From Pigoraptor chileana (Eukaryota; Opisthokonta; Filasterea), in the NCBI GenBank assembly GCA_943704495.1, contig CALSCR010003189.1:1-45685 (forward strand): a stretch of DNA of 45,685 nt, given 5' to 3'. The notes below the pieces were generated by a model. It made no database searches. It was not told the DNA's origin and saw only the letters and a list, made by a program, of their open reading frames with translations. This document shows positions 11,621-22,395 of this stretch, piece after piece (position 1 is the stretch's first letter; each line of letters starts with the position of its first letter). A program made the translations under genes and the position numbers.

Positions 11621-12659
11621 TCAAGCGGGCGGTGCAGTCGTATGTCGAGGGCTGACATTGGACGCTGCCTTGCGGACTGCATTGAAGGCAGTCACGTGCG
11701 CCAGAAAAGACGCAATGGATCGCCCTTTCGACGTGGCAGTGGCTGCACGTGACATCTCCATCCACTCGTGAAGGGCCACTGCCGTGCTTGCAGATGCCGC
11801 GCTATCCCACGAGGCGATTCCGCGTCTGTGTGCAGCGATGCGCGCGTCCTCCGACGGAAGATCCGCACTCTCCTTCAGAAGCATCAGGTCGTCGAAGGCG
11901 ATTTCCGAGGCTTCCATTGAAATACGCCGTCGCAAAATGAACGGCACGGGCAGATACGTGCTTTTGCCGGCCACAGAGGCAAGAGCGCGGAGGTGCGTCA
12001 CAGGGAGGTTTTTCAGGTCAAGCGCATCCATAAAGAGTGGCAGGAGTGCCAATAGATCCTTTGGAGATGCCTCGCCGCCAGATGTAACCGTGTCTAGTAC
12101 CTGCATGCGTGCGTGTGTGTGTGAGAGATTATGTGAGTATGTGAGTGAGGGTGTATGTGTGTGTGCATGAGTGAGTGTGAGTGTGATGGTATGAGTGCGT
12201 CAGCCGAAATAGCAAGAATGGATGCATGCATAATGAGAGACACTGGAATATTGACGACACAAACACACACACACACACACATCCCTCATGCAAGCACACT
12301 CGTGATCCTCACCACGCACCTTCCTGAGGACGGCGTGGTCGCGGGCAATCTTTTCACAATCCCGCCGCAGGCATTCAATGACATCCTCTGCCGCCGTTAC
12401 TTTGTTTTTGAAATCATCGCTCGCAAATTGCTCTTTCTGTTCCGGCGTCCAGAATTGTTTTGACAGCAGCTGTTTGGGAAAGAAGTATCCCAGCACGGGG
12501 GAGAGGTAGCCTGCGCACATTCGTAACAAGTGAGTGCACATGTTTAGCAAGAATGCAAGCATTGGCCAATGCGCCAAATCATGTTCTGAAATCTTTCGCA
12601 AAAAGGCACATGCCAACGCACTCACGTACAACCTACCACCCACACATACATACTCACAC

Positions 12660-12724
<65 letters not shown>

Positions 12725-13553
12725 TCACACACTGTCACTCAAGGGTTTGTTTGGGGCACCATCCCCGTTTCAAGATAGATAGACTGGCACACACTCACAT
12801 ATAACACACACACACACATACACACCGATTGTGGGTACCCAGAAGAAGATGACCAGCGGAAGGGTCTTGCGCACGTCACGTGGCGTCTCCCACAGGTGAA
12901 TCAGCTCCTCGCGAGTGAGCTTAGTCCTGTGAGAACAAGAGACAAGTGCACCGCAGCATGTGCGAGTGTGCATATGTGCGTCGGAGTAAATAAATGTGTG
13001 TGTGTGTGTGTGTGTGCGAGGATGCAGTCATTTGGTCTATGAGAACACAACTGCCGTCTATTACTAAAAGACAGCTTCGGCCGGGAGGGAAGGAGGGAGG
13101 CAGGGGGATCACATAGAACACTAAAATCGTTACGACACAAATCAATGTCCACATTTAAAACTAAGTCACAGCATACCTATCGCCGTGAAAATCCTTCAAC
13201 TTGCGCTTTATCGCCCGCATCTTTTTGTAATCGTTGTAGAGCGCCTTAGATCCCGTCATAAACGGACCCAGAATCTTTTTGGCGCCTGCCTTAAAAGACG
13301 CCCATGCTCCTGATGGAGGCGTGGTCGAGGTTGTTGTGGCGGCCTGCTTTCCAGCACTTGCATCCCCCGATTTGGACGGGCGATGTTGCTCACAGAGTCG
13401 AGTAGTCACGGACAGCGAGCGCAGAGGCTGATACAGTGGCGTGCGGGGGAGTCCACTCGCTATAATGCCCTGTAGCAAACGCAAGGCCGCGTGCTGTTGG
13501 GCCATCACTTTCGATGCAGCGCCAGTGCGCAATTGCTGCAGCAGCAGCAGCAT
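11621..13553 (-). CDS. LETM1: LETM1-family mitochondrial inner-membrane cation/proton exchanger
   Basis: Exons on the minus strand: 13553-13177, 12926-12826, 12510-12320, 12100-11621, all with matching phases, giving 382 residues. The N-terminus (MLLLLQQLRTGAASKVMAQQ) looks like a mitochondrial targeting sequence. Exon 1 ends with the family's linker (KALYNDYKKMRAIKRKL). Exon 2 encodes LTREELIHLW and the single membrane helix, whose end continues in exon 3 as YLSPVLGYFFPKQLL, the LETM1 proline/phenylalanine signature. Exon 4 is the ribosome-binding-like domain (LPVPFILRRR, then a DD-x-LL motif). LETM1/Mdm38 proteins mediate K+/H+ or Ca2+/H+ exchange and support mitochondrial translation. It is shorter than animal LETM1 because it lacks the long C-terminal coiled coil. 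All three introns carry GT, CA or AT tracts. Confidence 0.85.
12661..12722. repeat. Compound (AC)n(AT)n microsatellite in LETM1 intron 2
   Basis: About 16 AC units run directly into about 15 AT units, within an intron of the minus-strand LETM1 gene. On the sense strand this reads (AT)n(GT)n. Confidence 0.95.
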
Positions 13554-14061
13554 TTCCGAGTTATGTGTCTCTCTGGCCTAGCTATCGTGACAAAGAGTGA
13601 GGAGTAATCCGATGCGGATCCTTCGAAGATGCACTTTGAGCAATGTAATAATTGTTGCCGAAATGCCACCATGATAGCGTCATGGATGCAGATCTAATCT
13701 AATCGGCACATCAAGAAGTGAGCCGCGTCCGTTGGCCGCGGCCCGCGGGTGTCAGTCCGGCCGCGACCGTGACGGTCAGAGCCTGATTCGCGGGCTCACG
13801 TGCTCGGCGCGGCAGTCGTCAGTGGTCAGACCGAATTTTTTCACATTTGATGCTGATTCATTGACAAATGACCGGTCTCATTGCCGTCTTTGATGCTGAT
13901 TCCACTGGCATGCTACATCCAGTGGTCGGCGCCGTAGACTGATTGATACAGGTGACCTTATCGCGACCGGTTCCAGCAGAATGTCTATGCATTTATAATG
14001 TGTATCGGCTCAGGTCACGACGACTACCAGTGCTCTTGCAATTTAATGGCCGGCACTGATA
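13554..14061. other. Intergenic spacer with a repeated 14-mer
   Basis: This lies between the LETM1 start and the stop of the upstream minus-strand gene. It contains GC-rich sequence with many CAGT/ACTG words and a direct repeat, TTTGATGCTGATTC, at 13846-13859 and 13889-13902 (43-base period). It presumably includes the LETM1 promoter. No coding frame was recognised. Confidence 0.4.
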
Positions 14062-16379
14062 TCACATTGACACATTGTCGGTTGCATGATCCAGCTGTGC
14101 ATCGATCGGAATGTCAATGTCGGGCTGCACCTTCGCCAGTGACGATGAGAGGACGCTGCTCCGGCGCGAGACAAAGAGCCTCTCCCCCGTCAACACATCG
14201 GCCATGGCGACAGACGGTTCCATGATGAGCTGCGCAATGGACAGGGCCCGTGGGTGCCGTGCATTGTCGTGTGTGACCCGCCGCACACACCCGCACGCAT
14301 TCTGCGCGGATGTCAGCAGCTCGTCGTGGCGACCCCCGCCGCCGTCTCTTGAGACACTTCCATCAGGAGTAGGTAATAAGTGTGGTGATATATGCGCGCT
14401 GTCTTCTGATGCACTGACAGAGTCGGCGCTGCCATGATCATCGGTGGTTGTAGCTGGCGCTGTAGCTGCGATCGATACTGCCGGCGATGGCGCTGCTGAT
14501 GCTCGTGAGTTCGACTCTTGATCTGTGGATGCGGCGCCGACACCTTTGTCTCCATCGGCGGAGCTGGGTTGTTGCGGTTGGGACTGTTCAGCATTGAACT
14601 GCGCGTGGGTAGCAACAACTTTGCCCCGCGTGCGACGGATGCCCTTTCCACGGCCGAGCATGCGCACAATGCCACGCCAAACCATATTCCACACATCTTT
14701 TGGGCCAACCTGAAACCGACAGAGTCAATGCAGTGCAGTACGGCGTCAAATTGACAGTCACAACGAACAATGCACAGTAACGACAGTCGGGCCGAATGAG
14801 TGCAGTGTCGGCCGGCGGGCTGTCGAGTCAGTGGCTAAGTGGCGACCGCCGAGTGGCTGAGCGGGCACGGCCGGGCGATCATTATATTCCCTGATTATAT
14901 TACTCAGTCCACCGTGACAGTTACTGCCGGCGGCATTGTTACGTCATTCAACAGTAACAGAATCACGTGACCGTGCCAGGTCATCACTGATGTCATGTCA
15001 GCACTGACTGGGACGGTCCCGGGGAGACTTTAGTCAGTGACTGTGTGTACGTGTCCGTGCCCGGCGGTGCATGTACTATATGAATGCATCTGACGCGCCA
15101 TTAATGGCGAGTGCATGAAAGTCCAGTCAACGGCAGAGTGTGTTGCATGTGTGGGCGTGTGTGTTCCACGATGTCACTGACTCACCTTGGCAAGCACAAT
15201 GAGAAGGTTGCCGCGGTGCCATCCCGGATTTTGCTGCTGAAAGAAGCGAATATGCGGGTTCTTCATATCCTCCTCCGTGATCGGGGCGGCATCTGCACGC
15301 AGCGCCGTGTCTTCTCTGTTCACAACGCACGTCGATGGGTCGTACGTCTCACTGCCATGCATCACTCGCATCCCCATCTCATCAATCATGCTCTTCTCAA
15401 ACTCGGGTATGGAGCGGTCGTACCGCGGCCATACATTCTCAAACGACTCGATCGCGCCGAGATAGCTTTTATACGAGTAGCTCTTGTAGGAGATGTAGAA
15501 GCCGCTTCGCAGGTGGCGAAGCATTTCCCAGAGCATAAAGTAGCCGACGACCACGAAGAAAAGCCCACTACCACGATACTCTTCGCGGAATAGCGCGAGG
15601 CCGGCCTGCGCGAAACAACCACCGACGATTAGTTGGCGGCATCAGTATCGATTTGACAGTCAACGACAGAGTCAATCGCGATTCCAATTCATGTCCACTT
15701 GTCACACTGTCTATTGTGAGTGCATTGCATGCACATGGTACGCTCAGTACCTGAGCCACTGCAGTCCTGCGTTTGATTGCCACTAACCAACAATCAATGA
15801 GATTCAGCATTGCAGAGGCTTCGTTTGGTCGCACAGCCTCAAACAACTGACTAGTCCCGGCAACAAAAAGCGCCCAGACAACATTACACCCACCTGCATG
15901 ACAAGAACTCTTCTGTTGTTTGGTCCTTCATATTCGTTTCGCGAGAGAAGCATCATTCCACGCAGGGATCCGTCCACCATGTCTCGAAAGATGAGAGCAA
16001 ATTCAAACGACTCGAGATATCGCTCAAACAGGCTCGCAGCACGCGCTGTGGCTTCGGTGTCCGCTACGTTTACATCGACCATATCATTCACGAGATCAAA
16101 CAGATCAAGTCGAGCAGTTGCATCGAGAAACTTGGGACGGACTACGTGTACCTGCATCCGTCTGTTCTTGAATGTGTGCGTGCCGAGTTGTGCGCGACGC
16201 GACGCATTCGCAATATAGAAAAGAGCGCATATCTTCGTTATGATCTTCCGCGCAAGAAAGACGGCGAGTAGCCACAGCGTCAGAACGAGTAGAAGCCACG
16301 AGGGTACCGAAAATGAAAGGTGGATGCTGGTGCTCAGTGCATCCGCAGCGAGGCACGCCACATCGTATACTGTCGCCAT
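14062..16379 (-). CDS. Conserved membrane-anchored protein of unknown function
   Basis: Exons on the minus strand: 16379-15894, 15605-15186, 14709-14062, all in phase 0 with GTGGGT or GTGAGT donors, giving 517 residues. Residues about 25-45 form one hydrophobic helix (SWLLLVLTLWLLAVFLARK). Next is a globular part in which an aromatic-acidic core (FALIFRDMVDGSLRGMMLL) is followed by REEYRGSG, LRSGFYISYKSYSYKSYL, WPRYDRSIPEFEK and NPHIRFFQQQNPGWHRG. The look of these blocks suggests an old family of paralogues with an enzyme-like fold, perhaps acetyltransferase-like, but I cannot name it. The last exon ends in about 170 residues of low-complexity Ser/Ala/Asp-rich sequence. The start is the first in-frame ATG; the frame is closed soon upstream. 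Confidence 0.75.
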
Positions 16380-16747
16380 CGTCAATTCAGAGCACGGGTG
16401 TGACAGCGCGCACCGCCGCGGGCATATGCATAGATATACCCAAAAAAAGTTGCGTCGATTTCTAATTGTTAGTGTGTTTTTTCTGAGAACTCAGTGCATG
16501 ATCACTGTTACAGTCAGCCGCTGTTGACGAAGTCGATGGGGCCCACAAAGTTGCTATACCGTAATGGCACACGGTGGCATCACAAACTCGCCAACAACAC
16601 TAAACAGCGCCTGTATATACGTACGTTTCTCATGTTCTGTGAAGTCACTTAGACAACGAATCCTGGGGTACCGTGACCGTGAGGACTCATTATCACCTCG
16701 TACCCCTGGTTCGGTACTAATAAAGTTTTCAACGGATCCTACGTCAT

Positions 16748-16771
16748 CCTAACCCTATCCTAACCCTATCC
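16748..16771. repeat. Interstitial telomere-like repeat, island 1
   Basis: Two and a bit units of CCTAACCCTAT, a variant of the TTAGGG telomere repeat read on the C-strand. It is followed at once by a short G-rich partial inverted copy, GTAAGGGTAAG. Confidence 0.75.
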
Positions 16772-17113
16772 ACTAGTAAGGGTAAGTGAATTTTTCCACT
16801 AAAAAAAGGCCAGTCCCGCTACGGCCACCGGCGGCTGACAATTCCTAATGTGTACGAGCGGCAAGGGTACAAGTTTGCACGATGACCATTCAAACTGCTC
16901 TTGGCATCGACAGTGAGAGCATGGCCCCCGCCATCGACGTCATGGCAGCAACAGCGGCACCGGCGCATGAGGCTGGATTGCAATTAGCAGACGGCAACCG
17001 CAGCACTCTCCCATCACATTACATTATGTTTCGCAGTTCATTCATAGTCACCGAGCTTGTCTGTCCATTGCTGACTGCTGTCATGTACATTTGTGATTTC
17101 CGAAGTCCCAGCC

Positions 17114-17134
17114 AACCCTAACCTAACCCTAACA
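17114..17134. repeat. Interstitial telomere-like repeat, island 2
   Basis: AACCCTAACCTAACCCTAAC: about three CCCTAA units with one base missing in the middle unit. It is in the same orientation as island 1 and about 350 bases from it. Confidence 0.8.
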
Positions 17135-17638
17135 CAATGAGGACACGCATACACACATATCGACATGCACATGCTGCCCACACTAAACACCCATCTGCAC
17201 GCACAACACACACACACACAAACAAAATGGCATCCATCCACACACCTGACAAATACACATGCACAAGCACACACGCACACAATACACACACACACACACT
17301 CGACAGCCGTACATCCAGTCCTTCAGGCAAATGATCTTCAGTCCCTGGAGCAGCTTGAGATCTTTTTCCACCGTCATTGTAGAGCATCATGACAAACTGG
17401 AACATCGCACACGCATACACACACACACACAGCACGGCCGTCTGCCAGCCATGCAAGGGCACACATGTACAGCATCACGACCAAGGCCAAGCTCAAACAT
17501 TAAAAATCACACATACAAAGTGAACACACAAGCAGCAGCGCATTTCCACACATGCATGTATTTAACACTTTCATGCGATTGCACGAAAACGAATCACATG
17601 ATCAAGCACAGAAACACGTGGGGGGCTAGCAATGCGCT

Positions 17639-18100
17639 TCATGATGACGGACGCGCAAAGAGCGGAAAGCGCTCAAAATATTGCTTCCTTGTTATCACAG
17701 GAAACTGTTCGACAAAATCAGTCATTCGCTTGTTGATCTCCTTCAGCGTCACTGGCTCGGTCGTTTGCAGCGAGTAGTGGTCCGTGTGCTCGTGTAGGAG
17801 AACAAAATGGGGCGGAAGAACAGTGCCGGCGGGTATCGCATAGATAACGTCGCCCCGAAAGGACGACAGTATGTTGCCGAGATTCGGCCCACCAGGTCGC
17901 AGGCTCATCCCATTTGGTCCGAGAAACTCGCTTCCTGGGCGCGGATGAATGAGTCCATCCTTTTCAAAGTGGAAGTCAAATGCCGCACGTCCTAGCGCCT
18001 CTTGTTTGGCGAAATCACGGAGGACAACGCCGCGTTTGGCGCCGATTCGAAATAATTCGCAGGGAAATTTTGTGAATCTGCCGAGGAGGGGAGTTGCCAT
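17639..18100 (-). CDS. Tse2-like ADP-ribosyltransferase toxin-fold protein
   Basis: A single exon encodes 153 residues from the ATG at 18098-18100. The frame looks whole. The C-terminal half carries a strongly recognisable block, VLLHEHTDHYSLQTT, followed by PVTLKEINKRMTDF, typical of the Tse2-like family known from Pseudomonas type VI effectors and from many fungal proteins. The N-terminal half has a RIGAKRG start and a FHFEKDGLIHPRPG segment. There is no signal peptide and no neighbouring immunity-like gene that I can identify. It is intronless in an intron-rich neighbourhood and lies next to telomere-like islands. In eukaryotes the role of this family is unknown; a defence or conflict role is inference. 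Confidence 0.7.
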   Translation of the reverse strand: MATPLLGRFTKFPCELFRIGAKRGVVLRDFAKQEALGRAAFDFHFEKDGLIHPRPGSEFLGPNGMSLRPGGPNLGNILSSFRGDVIYAIPAGTVLPPHFVLLHEHTDHYSLQTTEPVTLKEINKRMTDFVEQFPVITRKQYFERFPLFARPSS

Positions 18101-18699
18101 CTTTGAGTATTCATACGAGGGGGCCAAGCTCGTGATTTGTTATTGGGATCCGTGTTTTTACCACAATACGTAGTGTCAGCTGTGCCCTTGATTAGTTGTC
18201 TGAGTCGTTTATCCAGTTTCCCACGCATGAGGGCCACGTGACTGGATCAGCTGTGACGTGGGGATGTGCAAAACACGTCATGGAAGTAACAGCACGTGAT
18301 CACCGTTTCAAGACTCATAATGGTGTTTCAGTTCCAGTAAGGCCTGAAGATCGGGGCCAGTGGGCTTTTCGACCGCAAACTGCGCACTCCGAACTGCACT
18401 TTTTTCATTCGGGGTGGCCGCCTTTTTTCAGTTTGCGAATCAGTCAGTGCAGCACCCCGACTCCATGGACCCCTACACTGCCTAGGTTAGAGGATCGCAC
18501 CTGTGCAACAGTACCACACTCAAGAGCGGTGACCGGGTAGACATGCAGTCGGCTGAGAGGCTCACTGAGTCTGAGCTGCCGACAGCCCAGTATTCTATTC
18601 TGACCAACCTTTACAACAAGTTTCAATTCGTCAGTAGGGATCCTTCAGCTCATACTGTCCCTTGACGTCAGTCCCCCACGCCCATTTCAGCGCTCGCTT
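18101..18699. other. Intergenic spacer upstream of the Tse2-like gene
   Basis: This is between the Tse2-like start and the stop codon of the hydrolase gene, both on the minus strand. I see no gene, repeat or strong regulatory motif. Several CACGTG-like words occur (for example near 18235). Confidence 0.35.
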
Positions 18700-20536
18700 T
18701 TATTGTGTGTGATTGCGCTTTTCAGGAGCAATGAGGACATCCACAATTACCGGACGGTGGTCTGATAACAGACCTCCCGTGCGGGTGCGCGAGTGATCTT
18801 CAAGAATGTACTTTTCCACTTGTGCCGCCCACGTGGACGATTGCCTCCACAGCCCATCGACAGCAGCGGTGTTCATCGCCATTTGATCACATTTGCTCGT
18901 TCGCAACTTCATGGCGCAACCTCCGATAAAAACATGATCAATAACAGCACAATACTCGCCGCGGAAGCCTGTGAACGTCGCGCTTCCACAGTGACTGTCA
19001 TCCGGGGTGCGTAGACCAAGCCCCGTCGGGCCGTCGCAGCTATTCCGAGACAGTGCATTGTCACGTGCTGCTGCGTTCCCAAGAGCAGAAAGAGAGACTG
19101 GGCTCTGCCGCGCCATGTCCTGCGGTACATGTGAGTGCCGGCCTTCATTGACGTCGTCTGTCCCTTCGCTTCGCACAAATCGCGCATCTTGCATTGCGTT
19201 GGCAATGATTGAATACGGTTCGCTTCCGGATTCACAGTTGAAATCCCCGACAATTGCCACGATATCTATTATTGTTGTTTGTGTGTTTTTTTGGTTTGTT
19301 TGAGGCACGATAAAACAACAGTAAGCGATCGCAAAACTGGAAAATTGGTACATTTGGAATGAACTGTGACCAAGATGCTTATGTATGTGTTGATGGCTGG
19401 GTGCATTTGCAATTACACACAGCGTCGGCACCCACCACAATCGGCGCCGCCACAGGATGCCGCCGCCGCAAGAAGCAGCCTCGAAGACTGCACGCGTGCA
19501 TAATGTCCAATGTGATCCAGATGAGTGTTGATGAAACGCAGCATCAATGGCGTCCTGTCGTAACCCGCGGCAGAATTCCTTGCATAAAGCGACTCGAAAT
19601 CAACGACTGTTGCCGTGCGATTGCATGCGGATGAGTCGAATCGAGTGCCAGGACTCTGGGGCGTATCCGACAGCCACAATGTCTTCCAACGCAATGCACG
19701 CAATGAGTTTGTATTATAGAAGACGGGTGCAAATTCTCCTGTGGCGCGATGTTTTGTGACAACATTAAACGCAAGTTTGCAACTGGGTTATAGCAAACTG
19801 AATCACACCCACACATACAATTCTCTTGCACAAGCAGTCATAATTAGCTAGATGCACACACTGACCTTTGCACACGCCATCGTCCCTTCCCACACCAACC
19901 CACGCATATTCTTCGCCCAAAGAGCTTGCAATGTCGGCAACCTGGTGTGCCAAAGGCTCCTGAAGACCAATCACATCGGGCTGTGTCGCGCCAAAAAGAG
20001 CAGCAGATGACTGTCCACTTTCTGAAACAGATGGAAATAATAAGAAGCAGGTGCAGATGCATGCATGGCACACACTCTCGGCCAGCGCTAACTAAGGACG
20101 AATCAGCTCCCCGATAGACGGCTGATTCATATGCAACAACGAGGGTCCCACGATGCATGCGGCGAAACTTGCGCCAAAATTACGCACACCAACATTAAAA
20201 GGAAGAGGACATCTTTAGTAAGCGCGAACTCTCTACCTGTAGATGACGCAAAAGGTTTCCGACGGCGTCCTTTCTGAATAGCCAGGCATTGTTGCCGTCC
20301 ATTTCGACGTCAAGACGGACGTTGAAAGACATCATACGCAGGCGATTCACGCTGCCTTTCGTACAGACTGAATTCTCAATGGAAGATGGTATGAAGTTCA
20401 TGGCAGGTGCGACGGTATTCACTTCTTCGGTTGCCAATGCACTGTTTTCATGATGAGTGGGCAGTGCATCCGTGCGCCACGGAATCGCATCCACAAGACC
20501 TCCATAATGAGTATGCAAACAGGAATCGTGCTCCAT
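18700..20536 (-). CDS. Endonuclease/exonuclease/phosphatase-family hydrolase
   Basis: Exons on the minus strand: 20536-20237, 20010-19866, 19738-19436, 19265-18700, giving 437 residues with matching phases. Exon 1 ends with the first core motif (MMSFNVRL, NAWLFRKDAV). Exon 2 has PDVIGLQEPLAHQ with the metal-binding Glu and YAWVGVGRDDG. Exon 3 has EFAPVFYN, WLSDTP, and NTHLDHIG with the catalytic region. Exon 4 has VGDFNCESGSEPY, IDHVFIG and the final SDHRPVIVDV. These are all EEP-fold motifs in order, so a Mg2+-dependent phosphodiesterase or phosphatase is expected. The close match to the bacterial/fungal 'GRDDG...GEF' subgroup does not reveal the substrate. About 100 N-terminal residues precede the domain. 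Exon 2 uses the GGACAG acceptor, because the nearer TTTCAG would break the frame. The 5' end faces the Pol I factor gene. Confidence 0.82.
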
Positions 20537-20922
20537 GGCTTTCGCGTTGCAATGGTTTTTGTGTCATACTGGAAAGACAACAACGCAATGGAAAGTACAA
20601 GAGCACTAGATTTATGACTGTTGCAAATGGGCTGTGTTTCGGCAAATCCGCAAAGTCTTCAGTACTCGGAAAGTGAACTTTGTAAACTGATGTCACGTGC
20701 CGGCCGAGGCGTCTCGGCACTGAGGGCGTTTGACAGACTCAGTGCTTTCAGATATTCGATCGCCGGCGGGGATGCCATAAGCGAGCAGCATGAGCGGACG
20801 CAACACACGAGCTGAACGCAAGAGCACACACCTTTCAGCACTATGTGTGTCTAAGAAAACATTTAGCGTCGATCATTGTGGATCCGCAATAATCCCGGTG
20901 CGTATCGAATCACGATGCCGCG
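20537..20922. promoter_or_regulatory. Divergent promoter of hydrolase and TAF1C-like genes
   Basis: A gap of 386 bases separates two start codons facing apart, so a shared bidirectional promoter is likely. I see no TATA box or other decisive motif. Confidence 0.35.
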
Positions 20923-22354
20923 ATGGACGAGGGCGCCAGAGATGTGCGTTGGCGCCTATTGCCGACATGCATCCATCCTCGCCCTATCGGCAGACGCCCC
21001 ATGAGCTTGTACGGTTCGGTGGGCGGAGCATTAGTGCAGTCCTCATTCGGCATCTCCCCCGCAAGACTAGTCGGAACGCAGCAGGGCGGTGAGTCGGTCG
21101 GCCCTGTTGTTTATATGCTGGTCTGCGCATGATCTGGCATGGATATGTCCCATGCAATAGAAGAACTTTATGTCACATGCTGCCTGGGCGATCATTTGCG
21201 GCACTCAAGTGAATTGTGTTCCATTTCAACCTTGCCATTGGTTGCTTCTCTATTCTTACATTTGTGTGGAGTCGTGAGGCGTACCGAAGAGACTGACCTG
21301 AATTCTACATCTCAAACTCTTACACACTGACTTTGATTTCGCGCACACCGATGATGCGGCGCAGCGTCGTCCCTATCCATAGTGCCCTCAGGACCACTTG
21401 TTGGATTGAGCAATAATGTTGAACTTCTCCGCTCACATCTCGAGGGAGTGCTGCATTCTCACGTGGGCGACGATGCATCGGCGGCATCAGTGACCGCAGC
21501 ATCCATGGTGGGGATCACAAGTGGATCCGCTCTTGCCATATGTTTGGCATACCACCGTCCATCATGCCATGAACGTGTTTGAGAGCTGATACGATGGGCT
21601 TGAAGCGCCACTGTGCTTTCGCAGTGTGTATATGTGTGTGTGCGCGCGTACGTGTGTGTGTGCGCGCGTACGTGTGTGTGTGCGTGTGTGTATGTCACAT
21701 AGTCTGCTTGTAATAGTACTATCACTGCATTCGTGTGCCTTTCTCACTTTTTTTCTTGGTCTAATCTGCAATCCCTGTCACATGTGCTCTCATTTCATCT
21801 GTTATCCCAATTGCCACAGCTGCGGTCTCTGCAAAATTCGTTCCCGACAACATATGTTCCAGGAAGTCTTGTGTGTGATCTTGCGGCTGACGACATTGTG
21901 CGAGATAAGCGTCGCAGGCAATACGATCCGATTGATGGCTCACTCCTCGCCCACTTTTACGACGCGAATGGAGTGCCGTGCATCGCACATGCTGGTGGTC
22001 CCCAGGGAAACGCTGTGCATATCCGCAACTGCTTACATGTGCGCGTGCGCGTGTGTGTGTGTGAGTGTGTGCATGTGTGCTGTTTATGAGCCCACCTGCT
22101 ATGTGTATGCGTGTGTGTGTGTCTGGGAGTTTTCATTGCTCACGAGAAAAACATGTGTTTGTTTTTGACACCTTAATTGGCACCCTTCTATACGATCGCT
22201 TTGCATTCTTCCCCATAATATTATCTGATTGGCTTTGAGCACGCCTTGGGATGCTACAGTTTGGCGTCGATGGCTCGCCACTGTCCATTCACCCCTCAGA
22301 CTCGATAAATGTTGGACAGCCGATTCGGGGCATTGCCGTGTCTGCTGCTGCGAC

Positions 22355-22395
<41 letters not shown>

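Larger units (their letters stand above)
16380..17638. other. Intergenic region with telomeric islands and CA tracts
   Basis: Between the start of the unknown membrane protein and the stop of the Tse2-like gene. It contains two telomere-like islands (16748-16771 and 17114-17134). Between them is a 79-codon plus-strand frame (16882-17121) with one hydrophobic stretch and no recognised homology. Degenerate CA-rich tracts follow at 17137-17431. A convincing gene is not visible. Confidence 0.4.

Noticed and set aside
16882-17121. 79-codon plus-strand frame between the telomeric islands
   Set aside because: No homology, no promoter or splice evidence, and it ends inside the telomeric repeat. It was left as an unsupported frame.
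17300-17400. Minus-strand MTVEKDLKLLQGLKIICLKD as a possible orphan exon
   Set aside because: The frame is short, an in-frame stop lies just upstream of the Met, and no partner exon could be joined in frame through the CA-rich flanks.
21577-22220. GT-rich tracts as Z-DNA or a mobile element
   Set aside because: They lie within introns whose flanking exons join in phase, so they are better described as intronic microsatellites.
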